Below are positions 33,980 to 43,926 of a stretch of 56,337 nucleotides of DNA, in pieces. The stretch is from NCBI GenBank assembly GCA_937905825.1, contig CALCXM010000087.1:1-56337 (forward strand). The letters run 5' to 3'. A program made the translations under genes and the position numbers. Source of the DNA: an uncultured bacterium. GTDB taxonomy: Bacteria; Planctomycetota; UBA1135; GCA-002686595. The first letter of the stretch is position 1. Every line of letters starts with the position of its first letter. Below the pieces are notes generated by a model that had not been told where the DNA came from, did no database searches, and saw only the letters and a list, made by a program, of their open reading frames with translations.

Positions 33980-36063
33980 TTATCGCCCTCGTCGAAGGGA
34001 ATCAAATCGAGCGCCAACTGCGCCTCTCCCGGATGACTGGTCTCTGTCAAGAACCGAACATGCAGCTCGTGTCCCTGGAGGTTGTCAGGCCGCAGGTCGA
34101 TAACCTGCCGATAATGCTCCCGGGCCGTATCAACCCATCCCATCATCCAAGCGGCCCGCGCCGAATTCATGTGAAGTGGATGACTAGTCGGGACCAGCGC
34201 AAGACCGTCGGCCATGACCTCGTAAGCGTTCAGGTAGTTCGTACTCAGGGTCTGTGCAATTCCGATCAAGTGGGCGGTGTTCGCCGTCCGGCACCCGATT
34301 CTCTCCTCGAGCCAAATACCCCTAGCTAATTGCTTCGCCCGGTCCGAGATCAGCAGGGTCGCCAATTCCTGGGCAGGGACGTACTCCTCCAAATCCGGAT
34401 CCTTCAAGAAGCGCGAAGCATCAGCAATTCGCCTCTCTCGAAGGGCGAACAGCGTTGCCGTGTAGTTGTCCAATCCCCCCTCTGGTTCGGGTAGATCCGA
34501 CAGGTCAACGGCCCCAGAGCCACCACTGTCCGCCCAACTGCGGTATCGAGCCTCGAGGGCACGGCTGTACGGCGTATTGAGACTTCGCGCGATCCGCGCC
34601 ATGTCTCGCGCTGCCCCTTCAGGCTCGCCATGGTCGCCTAGAAAGATGCCACGGAGGAGCGTAGCGGGGAGGACTTCGCTGCTAGTGGCGACAGCCTTGT
34701 CGAGCAGTTTGGCCACCTCATCGCGGCCCTCCGCTTCTGTCAAGACCGCGGTCACCGGGCTGGCAACTCCAAGATTCGGTGGGATATGCTTCCAGACCTC
34801 GAGGTATTCGGTCTGTCGATTCTCCAGCCAAGCAGCGTGCGCTTGAAAGCCGATAGTGATGGCGATGGCCACTCCCGCCACAGCAATCCCCGCGCGCCAA
34901 GCTGGCGAGCGGCGCACTCGGCGCCAAAAGCGTCCCACCGTCGTGAGCGTGCGCGCTTGAACGGGACGGTAGTCGAGGAAGGCGCGCAGGTCTTCTTCGA
35001 GCTCCGCTATGCTCTTGTAACGATCCTCGGGACGGCGAGCCATTCCACAATCGAGGATCGCCAGCAGGTCTTGCGGCAGTCCTTCGCCGATGCGACCGGC
35101 CGGGACCGGCTCGTGCAAACTGAGCGCGGAGAGAACTTGGGTCGGCGTCCCCGAGTACGGCGGCCGCAGGGTCAGGAGCTCGTACAAGGTCGCCGTCAAG
35201 CCGTAGATGTCCAAGGCCGGCCCCGCTGGAGTGCCCGGCTGCAGCGCTTCCGGTGCCATGAAGGCCGGGGTGCCGATCAGAGCGCCGTCGCGGGTCAAGG
35301 TGGCCTGACCCGTTTGAGCGGCGATTCCGAAGTCCACGACCACGGGTCCTTCGCCCCCACGAATCAGGATGTTCGAGGGCTTGATGTCCCGATGGAAGAT
35401 CCCCTTGCTGTGGGCCATGGCGAGCCCATTGGCCACCTCGGCCATCCAACGAACCACCGCGCGCAAGTAGCTCTGCTCGCCGAGTGAGTCGACGCCCAAG
35501 GCTTTGGCAATCGCCTGCGTGTCCTTGCTGCTGGTGCTCCCCGGTGTCCCCTTGATCTCCCCGAGCAAGACGGTGAGTGGCAGCCCCTCAACGAATTCCA
35601 TCACCAAGAAGGGATCATCTTCGGGGGTGCGGCCCCGATCGAAGATGTTGACCACTGCTTGGTGACGGAGCGCCGCCAGAGTCTCTGCTTCCCGCGCGAA
35701 GCGAACCTCCGCTTCGTCCTCGTCCCCGAAGGGCAACTTGAGGATCTTGATGGCGACGGCACGTTCGAGATCGAGGTCCATTCCTCGGTAGACGACCCCC
35801 ATGGCCCCCGATCCAACCCGCGCGTCCAACCGGTAGCGAGACTCCAAAGTTTGTCCGAGCAATCGATCGCGCCCAGCGGAGACTCGCTGAAGATCGGGAA
35901 GCTGGGAACTCAGTTCGAGAGATCGTTTGAGCGCAGTGATCAGGTGGGGAGCACCTTCACAAATCTCCTCCAGGCAGAGCTCCTCCCCACTGTCCCGCAA
36001 CTCGAGGGCGGTCGCGATCAGATTGGGCAACTCGGAATCATCGAATGCGTCGCGGGTCTCCAT
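33934..36063 (-). CDS. Transmembrane Ser/Thr protein kinase with TPR-like sensor
   Basis: About 709 residues. An N-terminal helical segment (about 1-65) is followed by a complete kinase domain: VGSGAMGVVYRG, VAIKILK (catalytic Lys), HRDIKPSNIL, DFGIA and GTPAFMAPEAL. A single membrane helix (AGIAVAGVAIAITIGFQA) leads to a helical periplasmic domain of about 280 residues with TPR-like pairs. All catalytic residues are present. It overlaps the ECF sigma gene by 46 bp, an arrangement common in planctomycetes, where the kinase is thought to control the sigma factor. METRDAFDDSELP is taken as the start; the frame is open to 36141 but that part reads as the end of the sigma gene in another frame. 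Confidence 0.88.
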   Translation of the reverse strand: METRDAFDDSELPNLIATALELRDSGEELCLEEICEGAPHLITALKRSLELSSQLPDLQRVSAGRDRLLGQTLESRYRLDARVGSGAMGVVYRGMDLDLERAVAIKILKLPFGDEDEAEVRFAREAETLAALRHQAVVNIFDRGRTPEDDPFLVMEFVEGLPLTVLLGEIKGTPGSTSSKDTQAIAKALGVDSLGEQSYLRAVVRWMAEVANGLAMAHSKGIFHRDIKPSNILIRGGEGPVVVDFGIAAQTGQATLTRDGALIGTPAFMAPEALQPGTPAGPALDIYGLTATLYELLTLRPPYSGTPTQVLSALSLHEPVPAGRIGEGLPQDLLAILDCGMARRPEDRYKSIAELEEDLRAFLDYRPVQARTLTTVGRFWRRVRRSPAWRAGIAVAGVAIAITIGFQAHAAWLENRQTEYLEVWKHIPPNLGVASPVTAVLTEAEGRDEVAKLLDKAVATSSEVLPATLLRGIFLGDHGEPEGAARDMARIARSLNTPYSRALEARYRSWADSGGSGAVDLSDLPEPEGGLDNYTATLFALRERRIADASRFLKDPDLEEYVPAQELATLLISDRAKQLARGIWLEERIGCRTANTAHLIGIAQTLSTNYLNAYEVMADGLALVPTSHPLHMNSARAAWMMGWVDTAREHYRQVIDLRPDNLQGHELHVRFLTETSHPGEAQLALDLIPFDEGDKWLALRHDLQGGIEA

Positions 36064-36698
36064 GCTTCCTCCGCTTGCCCTCGACCGAGGAAAACCAAAA
36101 CCTTGGACTGCGCGGCGTAGAACGCTCGCCGTGCGGCCCACTTGGAGGAGTAGCCCAGTCGCTCCGCCAACACGACGAACTGAGTGGACTGTTCGATTCT
36201 GGCTCGCAACAGCAGGCGCTCCTTTTCAGGCAGGCTATTGAGCGCTTGCTCGAGTCGGTCCGCGGCCTCCGAGTCGCCAGCCATGGTCGCAGGACCGCTG
36301 CCCTCCGTGCTCGGTTCGGGCCTGCCCTCCAGGGCCGACGATTCCCGACCATCCCGTTGCGCGGCCTCGTGAAAGCGGATGGCGTCGAGCAATCGGTTGC
36401 GAATGATCATGGCCAGGTATCCGCAAAAGGCGGACTCTGTTTGGCCTTGAAAGTTGCTCAAGTCGCTGAGCAGGCTGCGAAACACGTCCTGCACCACATC
36501 CCCTGTGCTGAAGCGCGCGGTCAGCCAGGGCCGAGAACAGCGCAGGTCCCGGGAGAGATCCCGATGAACCGTCTCCTGCACCCGGGGATAGTAGCGCTCC
36601 ACCAGAAAGTCGATGGCGACCCGATCCCCGCCGCGAGCCGCGGCCAAGGTGGCCAGGAACTCAGGGGCTGGGAGGGGGGTATAGGAGATTTGGGGCAT
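36018..36698 (-). CDS. ECF sigma factor paired with a Ser/Thr kinase
   Basis: 226 residues. Region 2: VAIDFLVERYYPRVQETVHRDL, FSTGDVVQDVFRSLL and FCGYLAMIIRNRLLDAIRFHE. Region 4: LEQALNSLPEKERLLLRARIEQSTQFVVLAERLGYSSKWAARRAFYAAQSKVLVFL. The linker between regions is long. This is the ECF type found beside membrane kinases in planctomycetes, lacking an obvious anti-sigma gene. Its 3' end overlaps the kinase start by 46 bp, so translation is coupled and the kinase may regulate it by phosphorylation (inference). Confidence 0.85.
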   Translation of the reverse strand: MPQISYTPLPAPEFLATLAAARGGDRVAIDFLVERYYPRVQETVHRDLSRDLRCSRPWLTARFSTGDVVQDVFRSLLSDLSNFQGQTESAFCGYLAMIIRNRLLDAIRFHEAAQRDGRESSALEGRPEPSTEGSGPATMAGDSEAADRLEQALNSLPEKERLLLRARIEQSTQFVVLAERLGYSSKWAARRAFYAAQSKVLVFLGRGQAEEAWRPATHSMIPSCPI

Positions 36699-36950
36699 AA
36701 GAATTGGGACGTGGCTCTCTCGCCTTTTGTTCTGGCGTCAGGCCCCCCAGGCAGGAGCGCGCAAACTTCAAAAAGACATTATCCCAATCTGCGGCGAGCG
36801 GAACCGTCCTTGGCCCGGGGATGTGGCTCAGGACACAGAGGGAGCGCGGGGAGCCAAGTTTCAAGCAGACGCCCATCCCCAAAAACGCCGCCATGAAGAG
36901 CGAGCGAGTCGGCCGACCGGTGGGCCTGGCAACAAGGTCGACCAGCGCCC
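36699..36950. other. Gene-free stretch
   Basis: The region upstream of the ECF sigma gene and downstream of the pyruvate dehydrogenase gene. It has no credible gene; it would contain the promoter of the sigma-kinase pair, but I see no clear promoter sequence. Confidence 0.4.
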
Positions 36951-36990
36951 CACGAAAAAGCGCGCGACCCATGTCGCGCGCTATTTCGTG
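36951..36990 (-). terminator. Terminator after pyruvate dehydrogenase E1
   Basis: CACGAAA-A-AGCGCGCGAC (36951-36968) pairs with GTCGCGCGCT-A-TTTCGTG (36973-36990), 17 pairs with one mismatch. On the minus strand the GC stem is followed by TTTTTCG. It lies 41 bp past the stop of the E1 gene. Confidence 0.85.
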
Positions 36991-37031
36991 GAAGCGGGCG
37001 TGCCTTGCAAACTCCGCCCAGCCGTGCCGGC

Positions 37032-39875
37032 TTACATCTGCCAGAGCTCGCGCCAGTTCGGCTTTTGAACCGGGGTGCGCGTGGCGTGCCGATGGAGCAA
37101 GTCGACGTCGACGAAGAAGTCTTCGGTAGCCGTTTCGGAGAGCACCTTGCCGCAGGCCTCTTGGATCGCGGCGCCATCCAGGTGCTGGTAGCCATACACC
37201 TGGTCCGGGCGGCCACACTTCGAGAACTTGCGGACCGCCAGGGTTTGGCAGCGCACACCGAGGATCGATCCGATGTTGTCGAGCAATCCCGCTTCGCCAT
37301 CGCAAACAGCGACGCAGGGAATGCGGCGCGCGGCCAGACCGACCAGGCCCGCTTCGGAGCTGGCGCCATTGGGAACACCGTGCAAGTTGCCGTCCACCTC
37401 GAGCACCTCGCGCATCGTCGCGTAGCCGTCTTTCTCCCCGAGGATTCCGAGCAGAAGCTCCGGCGAGGACACCACGTGCACGTTCGCGTAGATGCCCATG
37501 TCCAACAGCGCGTCGCTGGCTTCGAGGGCCTCTGGAACCAGAGCTCCCATCACGAAGACTTGCACCACGTTTTCACCGGGCTCATAGCCGACGTAGCCGT
37601 TGTAGTCCACCAGGGTCCATGCGCCGCGCAGGCAGTCCACGCGCAGCTGGGCCAAGAGGTTGGCGTCTGGTTGGCTGGCAAGGGTGCTTTCGTCGGTTGC
37701 GCTTTGATCCCAGCCCGCGCTAGGCGCGGCGGGACGCAGGGCGGCGTCCGGCGCATCGGCTTTGTTGGACGCGTGACGGCGCACGCGCTCCAGCATGATC
37801 TTCTGCTCCAAACCGCGGGTCACCCCGCGCACCATCACGCCGGTGCGGCCAGCGTTGTTGTCCGACATCTGGCGCTGGATGGCATCGGTCAAGATCCAGT
37901 CCATCTCGATCGCAAAGGATGGCTCCCAGGTGATCAGGTTCGGCATCTGAATGTCGGACTTCCAACTGTGCTGCGCCCCTTCGCTGGAGAGGGTCACGCC
38001 CGAGGGGGTGCCCATCAGGATGAACTCGGCGCCCCAGTAGACGTCGTAGTAGAGCTGGTCGAGGGCGCGCTTCACGAAGAAGTCGTAGACCGTCATGATC
38101 GGCACGAAGGGCAGGCCCGTGAACTCCTGCATCATGCCGAAGGAACCCACCGCGCTCATGGCGTTGGCTTCGGCGATCTCGAAGCGAATGTGGCGTGTCC
38201 AAGCTGCTGGGCTCGCCAAGAGTTCCGGGTGACGCAGGTTGATCGCCAGTTCGTTCTCAAGCTCGTGCTTTTGATTGTCCTTCGGCCCGTAAACACCGTC
38301 GTCCATGGAGGGCGAGATGTTGGTCGAGGAACCCACGTCCGGCGACATGGTCATCACGAACTGGGCCGCGGGCTTCCACTGCGCTTCATGTTTAGAAAGC
38401 GTACGCAGCTCCTTGCCGTCCTCCAGCAGGCCATGGGAGCCAATGCGCGCTAGCTTCGAAGCGATCTGGCCCCACATCCACTGGGTGTGGGCGCGCGGGA
38501 AGAGGCTCATGTCGACTTCCATGGAGTCGGGCAAGCCACCCGCGTTCTCCACTTCAGCACTGGCCTTGGCCCGGTTGCGCTCGCGCAGGCTCAAGAGCTC
38601 GTCTTGGGCCGCGCGGAACTTGTCTCGGCGCTTGGTGAGGAACTTGCCCTCCTCGCTGTCTGCGGGAAAACACTCAAAGGGGCGCTCCATGCTGAGACCC
38701 TCCCCTTCCACCAAGGCCTTGACCTCTTTCTTAGAGGGCAGATTCGAGTGGTTGCCCGGGTGCGCAACACATTCGAGCCCCAAGCCCTTCATCGTGTGAA
38801 CAATCACCACGAAGGGTTGATCCGGGTTCTCCTTCGACTTTCGCAAGGCGTCGACCACTTGACCATAGTCGTGACCACCGAGGTCGAGCATGGCGCGTAG
38901 GACCTCTTCGTCCGGCAGGCTCGTGACAAATTTCTTGAGCTTTGAGTTCGCCGCAATCCAGGAGGAGCGAATCCTCGCAACATCTTGGGAGAGCGCCAAC
39001 ATCTGGTACTCGTAGTCCGACAGGGAAGCCGTCAGAACTTCGCGCAAGAGCTCCCCCCCTTTGCGGGCGAAGAGTTCCTGGCGGAAGCGACCATGCCGCA
39101 CTTGGATAACACTCCAACCGTTGGCAACCGCCGTGCGTTCGATGCGATCCGCGTCCGTTCCCGTCAGGCCGCGCTCGTTGGGCATACGCGTACCGTCCAG
39201 GTTCTGCCGGTTGTAGTCGATGATCCAGGTCACGTTGCCAAGCTGACGCTCGGCGAAGTCCGGCATGGCCTCGAGCAAGGACCCCTCGCGGAATTCAGAG
39301 TCCCCGATCAAGGACCAGAAGTGCGGGTGCTCCGGAGTCTCCCAGCCGTGGTCCTCCGCGTAGCGATGGGCCAGGGCCAAGTAGCCCGAGCAAACCGGCG
39401 GAATCCCGACCGTGCCCGTGGGCAGGAACCCGAAGTGGTCGGGGTCCGTGGCCGCGTGATAACTCTGGAACACCTGGGGCGTTTCCTCGTCGGGGTACTT
39501 GCGCAGGGTGCTCATCACGCGCTCGGATTCTTCGGGCGTGAACCAGTCTTCACTCTTGGTGTCGGAGAACCAATCGACCTTCGCGTTGTGCCGGAACTGC
39601 CCCATCTGATGCATCAACGAGTGATCCATCGGGGAGGCGTGGGGCTTGTTCGAGATGAAGTCTTGGGGCTCGCGCACGTCCAAGTGCAGGGCCGAGAGGA
39701 TGTGCAAAGAGCTCGCACAGCTCGCGGGGTGTCCGCCAACCTTCGGGTCTCCTGTCTTCGTGGGGCGGCTGTAGTTCGCCTGGTAGATCATGGCCACCAT
39801 GTGAATGAAGGCTCGACGAGCGATTCGTTCCTGGATGGCGGTGGCGGTGCTGGGGTTCGTTTCTTGCGCGTTCAT
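37032..39875 (-). CDS. aceE: Pyruvate dehydrogenase E1, homodimeric type
   Basis: About 947 residues, similar in size to AceE (887 in E. coli) but with inserts. The N-terminal part has VGGHPASCASSLHIL and SNKPHASPMDH; the thiamine diphosphate site is GDSEFREGSLLEAM...DYNRQNLDG; the central part has 'AEANAMSAVGSFGMMQEFTGLPFVPIMTVYDFFVKRALDQLYY'. It decarboxylates pyruvate and passes the acetyl group to E2. E2/E3 genes are not in the window. The start MNAQETNPS has AAAGG upstream; an ATG at 39917, with GGAAAGG upstream, would add 14 residues. Transcribed alone, with a strong terminator. Confidence 0.82.
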   Translation of the reverse strand: MNAQETNPSTATAIQERIARRAFIHMVAMIYQANYSRPTKTGDPKVGGHPASCASSLHILSALHLDVREPQDFISNKPHASPMDHSLMHQMGQFRHNAKVDWFSDTKSEDWFTPEESERVMSTLRKYPDEETPQVFQSYHAATDPDHFGFLPTGTVGIPPVCSGYLALAHRYAEDHGWETPEHPHFWSLIGDSEFREGSLLEAMPDFAERQLGNVTWIIDYNRQNLDGTRMPNERGLTGTDADRIERTAVANGWSVIQVRHGRFRQELFARKGGELLREVLTASLSDYEYQMLALSQDVARIRSSWIAANSKLKKFVTSLPDEEVLRAMLDLGGHDYGQVVDALRKSKENPDQPFVVIVHTMKGLGLECVAHPGNHSNLPSKKEVKALVEGEGLSMERPFECFPADSEEGKFLTKRRDKFRAAQDELLSLRERNRAKASAEVENAGGLPDSMEVDMSLFPRAHTQWMWGQIASKLARIGSHGLLEDGKELRTLSKHEAQWKPAAQFVMTMSPDVGSSTNISPSMDDGVYGPKDNQKHELENELAINLRHPELLASPAAWTRHIRFEIAEANAMSAVGSFGMMQEFTGLPFVPIMTVYDFFVKRALDQLYYDVYWGAEFILMGTPSGVTLSSEGAQHSWKSDIQMPNLITWEPSFAIEMDWILTDAIQRQMSDNNAGRTGVMVRGVTRGLEQKIMLERVRRHASNKADAPDAALRPAAPSAGWDQSATDESTLASQPDANLLAQLRVDCLRGAWTLVDYNGYVGYEPGENVVQVFVMGALVPEALEASDALLDMGIYANVHVVSSPELLLGILGEKDGYATMREVLEVDGNLHGVPNGASSEAGLVGLAARRIPCVAVCDGEAGLLDNIGSILGVRCQTLAVRKFSKCGRPDQVYGYQHLDGAAIQEACGKVLSETATEDFFVDVDLLHRHATRTPVQKPNWRELWQM

Positions 39876-40060
39876 CGGTAGCCTTTCGTGCGGAGGAGTC
39901 CCCGCTTCAGAATCCATCGGTTCTCAAACCTTTCCGGGAAGCGTCATGCGGCTCCCTCGGCGGGGAGCGTAATGCAGTTCCCTCGGAAGATCAGCGCCCC
40001 ACCTCAAACTCTGCGACGCCTTTTTATCGGGACGTTCAAGACCCCAAACTCCGCATATTT

Positions 40061-40093
40061 GCTCAATTGCGCATGGGCAGCGCATATGTGAGC
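40061..40093. promoter_or_regulatory. Inverted repeat between aceE and the ABC-F gene
   Basis: GCTCA-AT-TGCGC (40061-40072) and GCGCA-TATG-TGAGC (40080-40093) form an interrupted palindrome 58 bp before the GTG of the ABC-F gene in a divergent promoter region. It could be an operator or a leader hairpin. Confidence 0.3.
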
Positions 40094-40150
40094 TACCTGC
40101 TCACCGCAAGCCAGTAGACTGCCCGCCCGAATCCAAGCCCCAGTGAAACC

Positions 40151-42079
40151 GTGAGCCTGCTAATCCTCGAAGACGTCAAGAAGCACTACATCTCCCAGGA
40201 GGTGCTTTCCGGCGCAAACCTGCGTATCGATCCCGGCGAGAAAGTCGGCATCGTCGGACGCAACGGGGGCGGCAAGTCGACCCTCTTCCGACTGATCGAG
40301 GGACTGGAGAGTCCCGACTGGGGCAAGATCACCTTGCGCAAAGGAACGGACATCGGCTTCGTCGCCCAGCGCCCGAGCTTTGGCGAAGGCATGACCGTTC
40401 GCAGCTATGTGGAGCAGGGCATGGCCCAGGCGCACGAAGCCCTCAAGGAGCTCGAACGGGTGATGGACGAGATGGGTAGCGCCTCGGGCGAGATCCTCGA
40501 ACGCCTGTTTGTGGAGCAGAGCCACTGGACGGAAAGGGTGGAAGTCCTGGGCGGCTGGGAGATTGAGCGCCGGGTCGAAACGGTGCTCGGTGGCATCGGC
40601 TTGCCGGAGAGCCTCTGGGAGCGCGACCCGAACACGCTATCGGGCGGTGAGAAGGGACGCACCAACATGGCTCGCGCCCTAGCCGGTGGACACGACCTAT
40701 TGCTGCTCGACGAGCCCACCAACCACCTGGATCTGCCCGGCATCGAGTGGATTGAGGACTACATTCGCAACCTGCAAGGGGCCGTGCTCGTCATCAGCCA
40801 CGACCGGCGCCTCTTGAGCAACGCCGTGGACACGATCCTCGAGCTCGAGCGCGGCAAAGTCGTGCGCTACTCGGGCAACTACAAGAAGTATCTGCAGCTG
40901 AAACAGGAGCGCTACGAATCCGATTCCCACGCCTACAAGGTGCAGCAGGAGTTTCTTCGCAAGGAAGAAATGTTCATCAAGAAGCACATGGGCAGCCAAC
41001 GCACGGCGGAGGCGAAGGGGCGCATGAAGAAGCTGTCCCACATCGAGCGCCTGGAGCGACCCTTCCACGATGTGCGCAAGCCGATCATCAAGACGCCCGA
41101 AGCCAAGCGTGGCGGCGAGAAGGTCTTTGAAACCTACGGACTGGCCGCGGGCTACGATGGCACCAACCTCTGGGAGGACGTGAACTTCCGCGTCGGCCGC
41201 GGGGAACGTATCGGTATCGTCGGACGCAACGGGATCGGCAAGTCGACCTTACTCAAGATTCTCGCCGGCCTAGGCACCCAAACCGAGGGCAAGGTCGAGC
41301 GCGGCCATGGGGCCGAGGTCGGCTACTACGATCAAGAGACCGGCCACTTCCTGGCGGATGGAACTCCCATGAGCGAGATCCGTCGGCGCTACCCGCACAT
41401 GACGGACGGGGATATCCGCTCGCACCTGGCCATGTTCTTGTTCCGCGGGGATGAGGAAATCGAAAAGCGCGTGGACACACTCTCCGGTGGAGAGCGGGCA
41501 CGGCTCGCCCTGTCCCTGCTCGTGATGGAGTCTCCAAGTTGGTTCGCCATGGACGAGCCCACCAACCACTTGGATCTCGCGGGACGCACGGCGCTTTCAG
41601 AGATGTTGGCCGCCTTTGATGGTGCCCTCGTTTTGATCAGTCACGACCGCGAACTCTTGGACGACCTGTGCACGCGCATCGTGGAAATCCATGAAGACGG
41701 CCTGCGCAGCTTCGATGGCAACTACACCCATTGGCGTACGGTCATGACGGCTGAGCTGGCGGACGCACAAGCGAATGCCGCCAAGAAGAAGGCCAACCAA
41801 AAGGCTGCGGCTAGGCAACAGGCGGCCAAGGCCGACAACCAGAGCCAGAAGCCAGGCAAGTCCTCCAGCGGCAAGAAGCCGCACAATCCCTACAAGCTAA
41901 AGAAGCTTGAGGATCGCATCATGCAGCTCGAAGAGCGCCTCGAAGCGTTGAATGGCTCGCTGGTGAACGAGGAGGTTTACCGCGATGCCAACAAGATGCG
42001 CGACGTGCAGTTCGAAATCGCCGAAGCCGAGGACGAGCTCAACACGGCCAATCAAGAATGGGAAACCTGGGCCTCCTAG
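40151..42079 (+). CDS. ABC-F family ATPase
   Basis: 642 residues with two ABC domains and no membrane part: Walker A GRNGGGKST (about 37) and GRNGIGKST; signatures LSGGEKGR and LSGGERAR; Walker B 'LLLDEPTNHLD' and 'FAMDEPTNHLD', both with catalytic Glu. The linker between domains is charged and helical (RYESDSHAYKVQQEFLRKEEMF), and the C-terminus is a Lys/Gln-rich segment plus a coiled coil (KLKKLEDRIMQLEERLEAL), as in Uup-type members. ABC-F proteins act on the ribosome. The GTG at 40151 fits the first strand. Its last 22 bases overlap the C39-like gene. Confidence 0.9.
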   Translation: MSLLILEDVKKHYISQEVLSGANLRIDPGEKVGIVGRNGGGKSTLFRLIEGLESPDWGKITLRKGTDIGFVAQRPSFGEGMTVRSYVEQGMAQAHEALKELERVMDEMGSASGEILERLFVEQSHWTERVEVLGGWEIERRVETVLGGIGLPESLWERDPNTLSGGEKGRTNMARALAGGHDLLLLDEPTNHLDLPGIEWIEDYIRNLQGAVLVISHDRRLLSNAVDTILELERGKVVRYSGNYKKYLQLKQERYESDSHAYKVQQEFLRKEEMFIKKHMGSQRTAEAKGRMKKLSHIERLERPFHDVRKPIIKTPEAKRGGEKVFETYGLAAGYDGTNLWEDVNFRVGRGERIGIVGRNGIGKSTLLKILAGLGTQTEGKVERGHGAEVGYYDQETGHFLADGTPMSEIRRRYPHMTDGDIRSHLAMFLFRGDEEIEKRVDTLSGGERARLALSLLVMESPSWFAMDEPTNHLDLAGRTALSEMLAAFDGALVLISHDRELLDDLCTRIVEIHEDGLRSFDGNYTHWRTVMTAELADAQANAAKKKANQKAAARQQAAKADNQSQKPGKSSSGKKPHNPYKLKKLEDRIMQLEERLEALNGSLVNEEVYRDANKMRDVQFEIAEAEDELNTANQEWETWAS

Positions 42080-43095
42080 GCGTCCTGCTGCTGTGCGCGG
42101 GGTGCGTTGCAGTGCCCCCGCCGCTCGAGGAACAGAACGTCAATCATCCGGCCCCGTTGCTCGCCGGCCCGCACCAGACCATCGAGTTGCTCGCGGGCTC
42201 GCTTTCCATAGCTCAGGCCCAGTGGACCTCCCCCTGGCACCACTCGGCGCTGCCCTTCGACGAACTGCTGCCTTCCTGGAACGTGACCAGCCCGGGCGCC
42301 TTTCGAGTTGAAGTGCAGGTGCAAGGCCCCGAGTTGGAAAGCCCTTGGCTCGACCTTGGCGGATGGGGAGCGTGGCCCGTTGCCGAGCTTGCACCGACCA
42401 AGTTCGCCGCCGGCAAAGTCGCCATCGACATTCTCGAGCTCAGCCAGCCGGCCACCCAAGCGCGGGTTCGTCTAAGGGCCACGGATGCCACTCAGCTCGA
42501 CCGACTCACGTTGTGCTTCACAGATTCGGCGCGACTCGGCGAACACGCATTCGGCGGCAAGCAACGCACCGTTCCGCGCCTTGCAGTTCCCGGGCGCAGG
42601 CAAACCGACGAAGCTCCGGAACTCGCACCCCGCATTTGCAGCCCCACTTCCGTCAGCATGCTGCTCGAGTACCGCGGCGCTTCGCAGCCCACGGCCAAGG
42701 TCGCGGCAGAGCTCTTTGACGTGGAGCACGACATCTACGGCAACTGGAATCGAGCGGTGCAGGGCGCTGCGCGCTTTGGTGTCGCTGGTTACCTGACACG
42801 CATCAACGATTGGAACGAAGTGGCGAGTCTGCTCTGCGCGGGCAATCCACTTGTGATTTCGATCGGCGTGAAGCCCGGGCAACTCAGTGGTGCGCCCTAC
42901 ACGTCAACCAACGGTCACCTGATCGTGATCGCGGGCTTGAATGGCCATGGGCAAGCGGACGTGCTCGACCCGGCGGTCGCGCCTGGTGAATCCTGCTCGC
43001 GCTTCTACAGCTTGAACGAGTTGGACGAAGTCTGGTTGCGCAGGGGCGGCACGGCGTACGTCCTGGGCGACAAGAGTCAACCGGGCGTTCAATAG
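42058..43095 (+). CDS. C39-like peptidase lipoprotein
   Basis: 345 residues. The signal MGNLGLLGVLLLCAGC carries a lipobox (LCAGC). The middle is beta-rich (FRVEVQVQGPELESPWLDLGGWG). The C-terminal half has a C39/papain-like arrangement: Cys in RICSPTSVSMLLEY, His in NGHLIVIAGLNG and Asp in DVLDPAVAP, about the right distance apart. It is probably a cell-envelope cysteine peptidase or an inactive relative; the substrate is unknown. The start lies inside the ABC-F gene (22-bp overlap), so the two are translationally linked, an unusual pairing of a cytosolic ribosome factor and an exported peptidase. Confidence 0.78.
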   Translation: MGNLGLLGVLLLCAGCVAVPPPLEEQNVNHPAPLLAGPHQTIELLAGSLSIAQAQWTSPWHHSALPFDELLPSWNVTSPGAFRVEVQVQGPELESPWLDLGGWGAWPVAELAPTKFAAGKVAIDILELSQPATQARVRLRATDATQLDRLTLCFTDSARLGEHAFGGKQRTVPRLAVPGRRQTDEAPELAPRICSPTSVSMLLEYRGASQPTAKVAAELFDVEHDIYGNWNRAVQGAARFGVAGYLTRINDWNEVASLLCAGNPLVISIGVKPGQLSGAPYTSTNGHLIVIAGLNGHGQADVLDPAVAPGESCSRFYSLNELDEVWLRRGGTAYVLGDKSQPGVQ

Positions 43096-43387
43096 AGTTT
43101 GGCAACAGTCCCGGAATCGCTCCCGGGCGGCTCGACTCTCACAAGTGGGACAAGTTGGCTGAAAAGGGGCGTTCAGCCCCCCGCAGGGCCCCAGAAAAAT
43201 GCTCCGGCTTGATCCGCAGGGAGCCTAGGGCCATCTCGCGTAGTACATTCAGCGGCCCTTTTGTACTTTTGCCTCAAGAGCTAGAGCGAGGGTACCGATC
43301 TTTAAGTCCGCAGTGCCCCCAACGCTGGAAGTGTGAGTTCACGCCTCCCAAAGTCAGGCACAGCAATATTCAGAGGAGCCAGAATCT

Positions 43388-43897
43388 GTGGTAGACCGTT
43401 TTATTCGCGACGTTCCCGACTTCCCCAAGCCAGGAATCGTTTTCAAGGACATCACTCCCCTTCTTCAAAGTCCTGAAGGACTGAGGGAGAGTATCGATGG
43501 CCTTGCAGCATTGGTGGATCCGTCCACCTACGACGTCGTTTGCGGTATCGAATCCCGTGGCTTCATCTTCGGCACTGCCCTCGCCAATCAGCTCGGCAAA
43601 GGCTTCGTTCCGATTCGCAAACCCGGCAAGCTGCCCTTCACCACCGAATCTGAGTCTTACGAGCTCGAATACGGATCGGACACGATCGAGATCCACACGG
43701 ATGCGATCGCGGGGGGCAAACGCTTTCTGATGCTTGATGATCTACTCGCAACGGGGGGAACCATGGGAGCCGCACTCTCCTTGGCCCGTCGAGTTGGAGC
43801 CGAGCCGGTCGCCTGTGCCTTCGTCATTGAATTGGGCTTCCTACCTGGTAGAGAGAAGTTGGGCGACACGCCGACCTTCTCTTTGATCAAGTACTAG
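43388..43897 (+). CDS. apt: Adenine phosphoribosyltransferase
   Basis: 169 residues, standard length. It starts at GTG ([25 protein letters not shown], the typical Apt opening). The PRPP motif is [17 protein letters not shown], and [29 protein letters not shown] is the family pattern. It converts adenine and PRPP to AMP in purine salvage. The sigma factor gene follows 29 bp later. The 290 bp upstream contain GGCTGAA/TTCAGCC and CCCGG/CCGGG stems that may end the previous transcript. Confidence 0.93.
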   Translation: MVDRFIRDVPDFPKPGIVFKDITPLLQSPEGLRESIDGLAALVDPSTYDVVCGIESRGFIFGTALANQLGKGFVPIRKPGKLPFTTESESYELEYGSDTIEIHTDAIAGGKRFLMLDDLLATGGTMGAALSLARRVGAEPVACAFVIELGFLPGREKLGDTPTFSLIKY

Positions 43898-43926
43898 GTG
43901 TGAGCCCCTCTCCCGCAGCAACTTCC

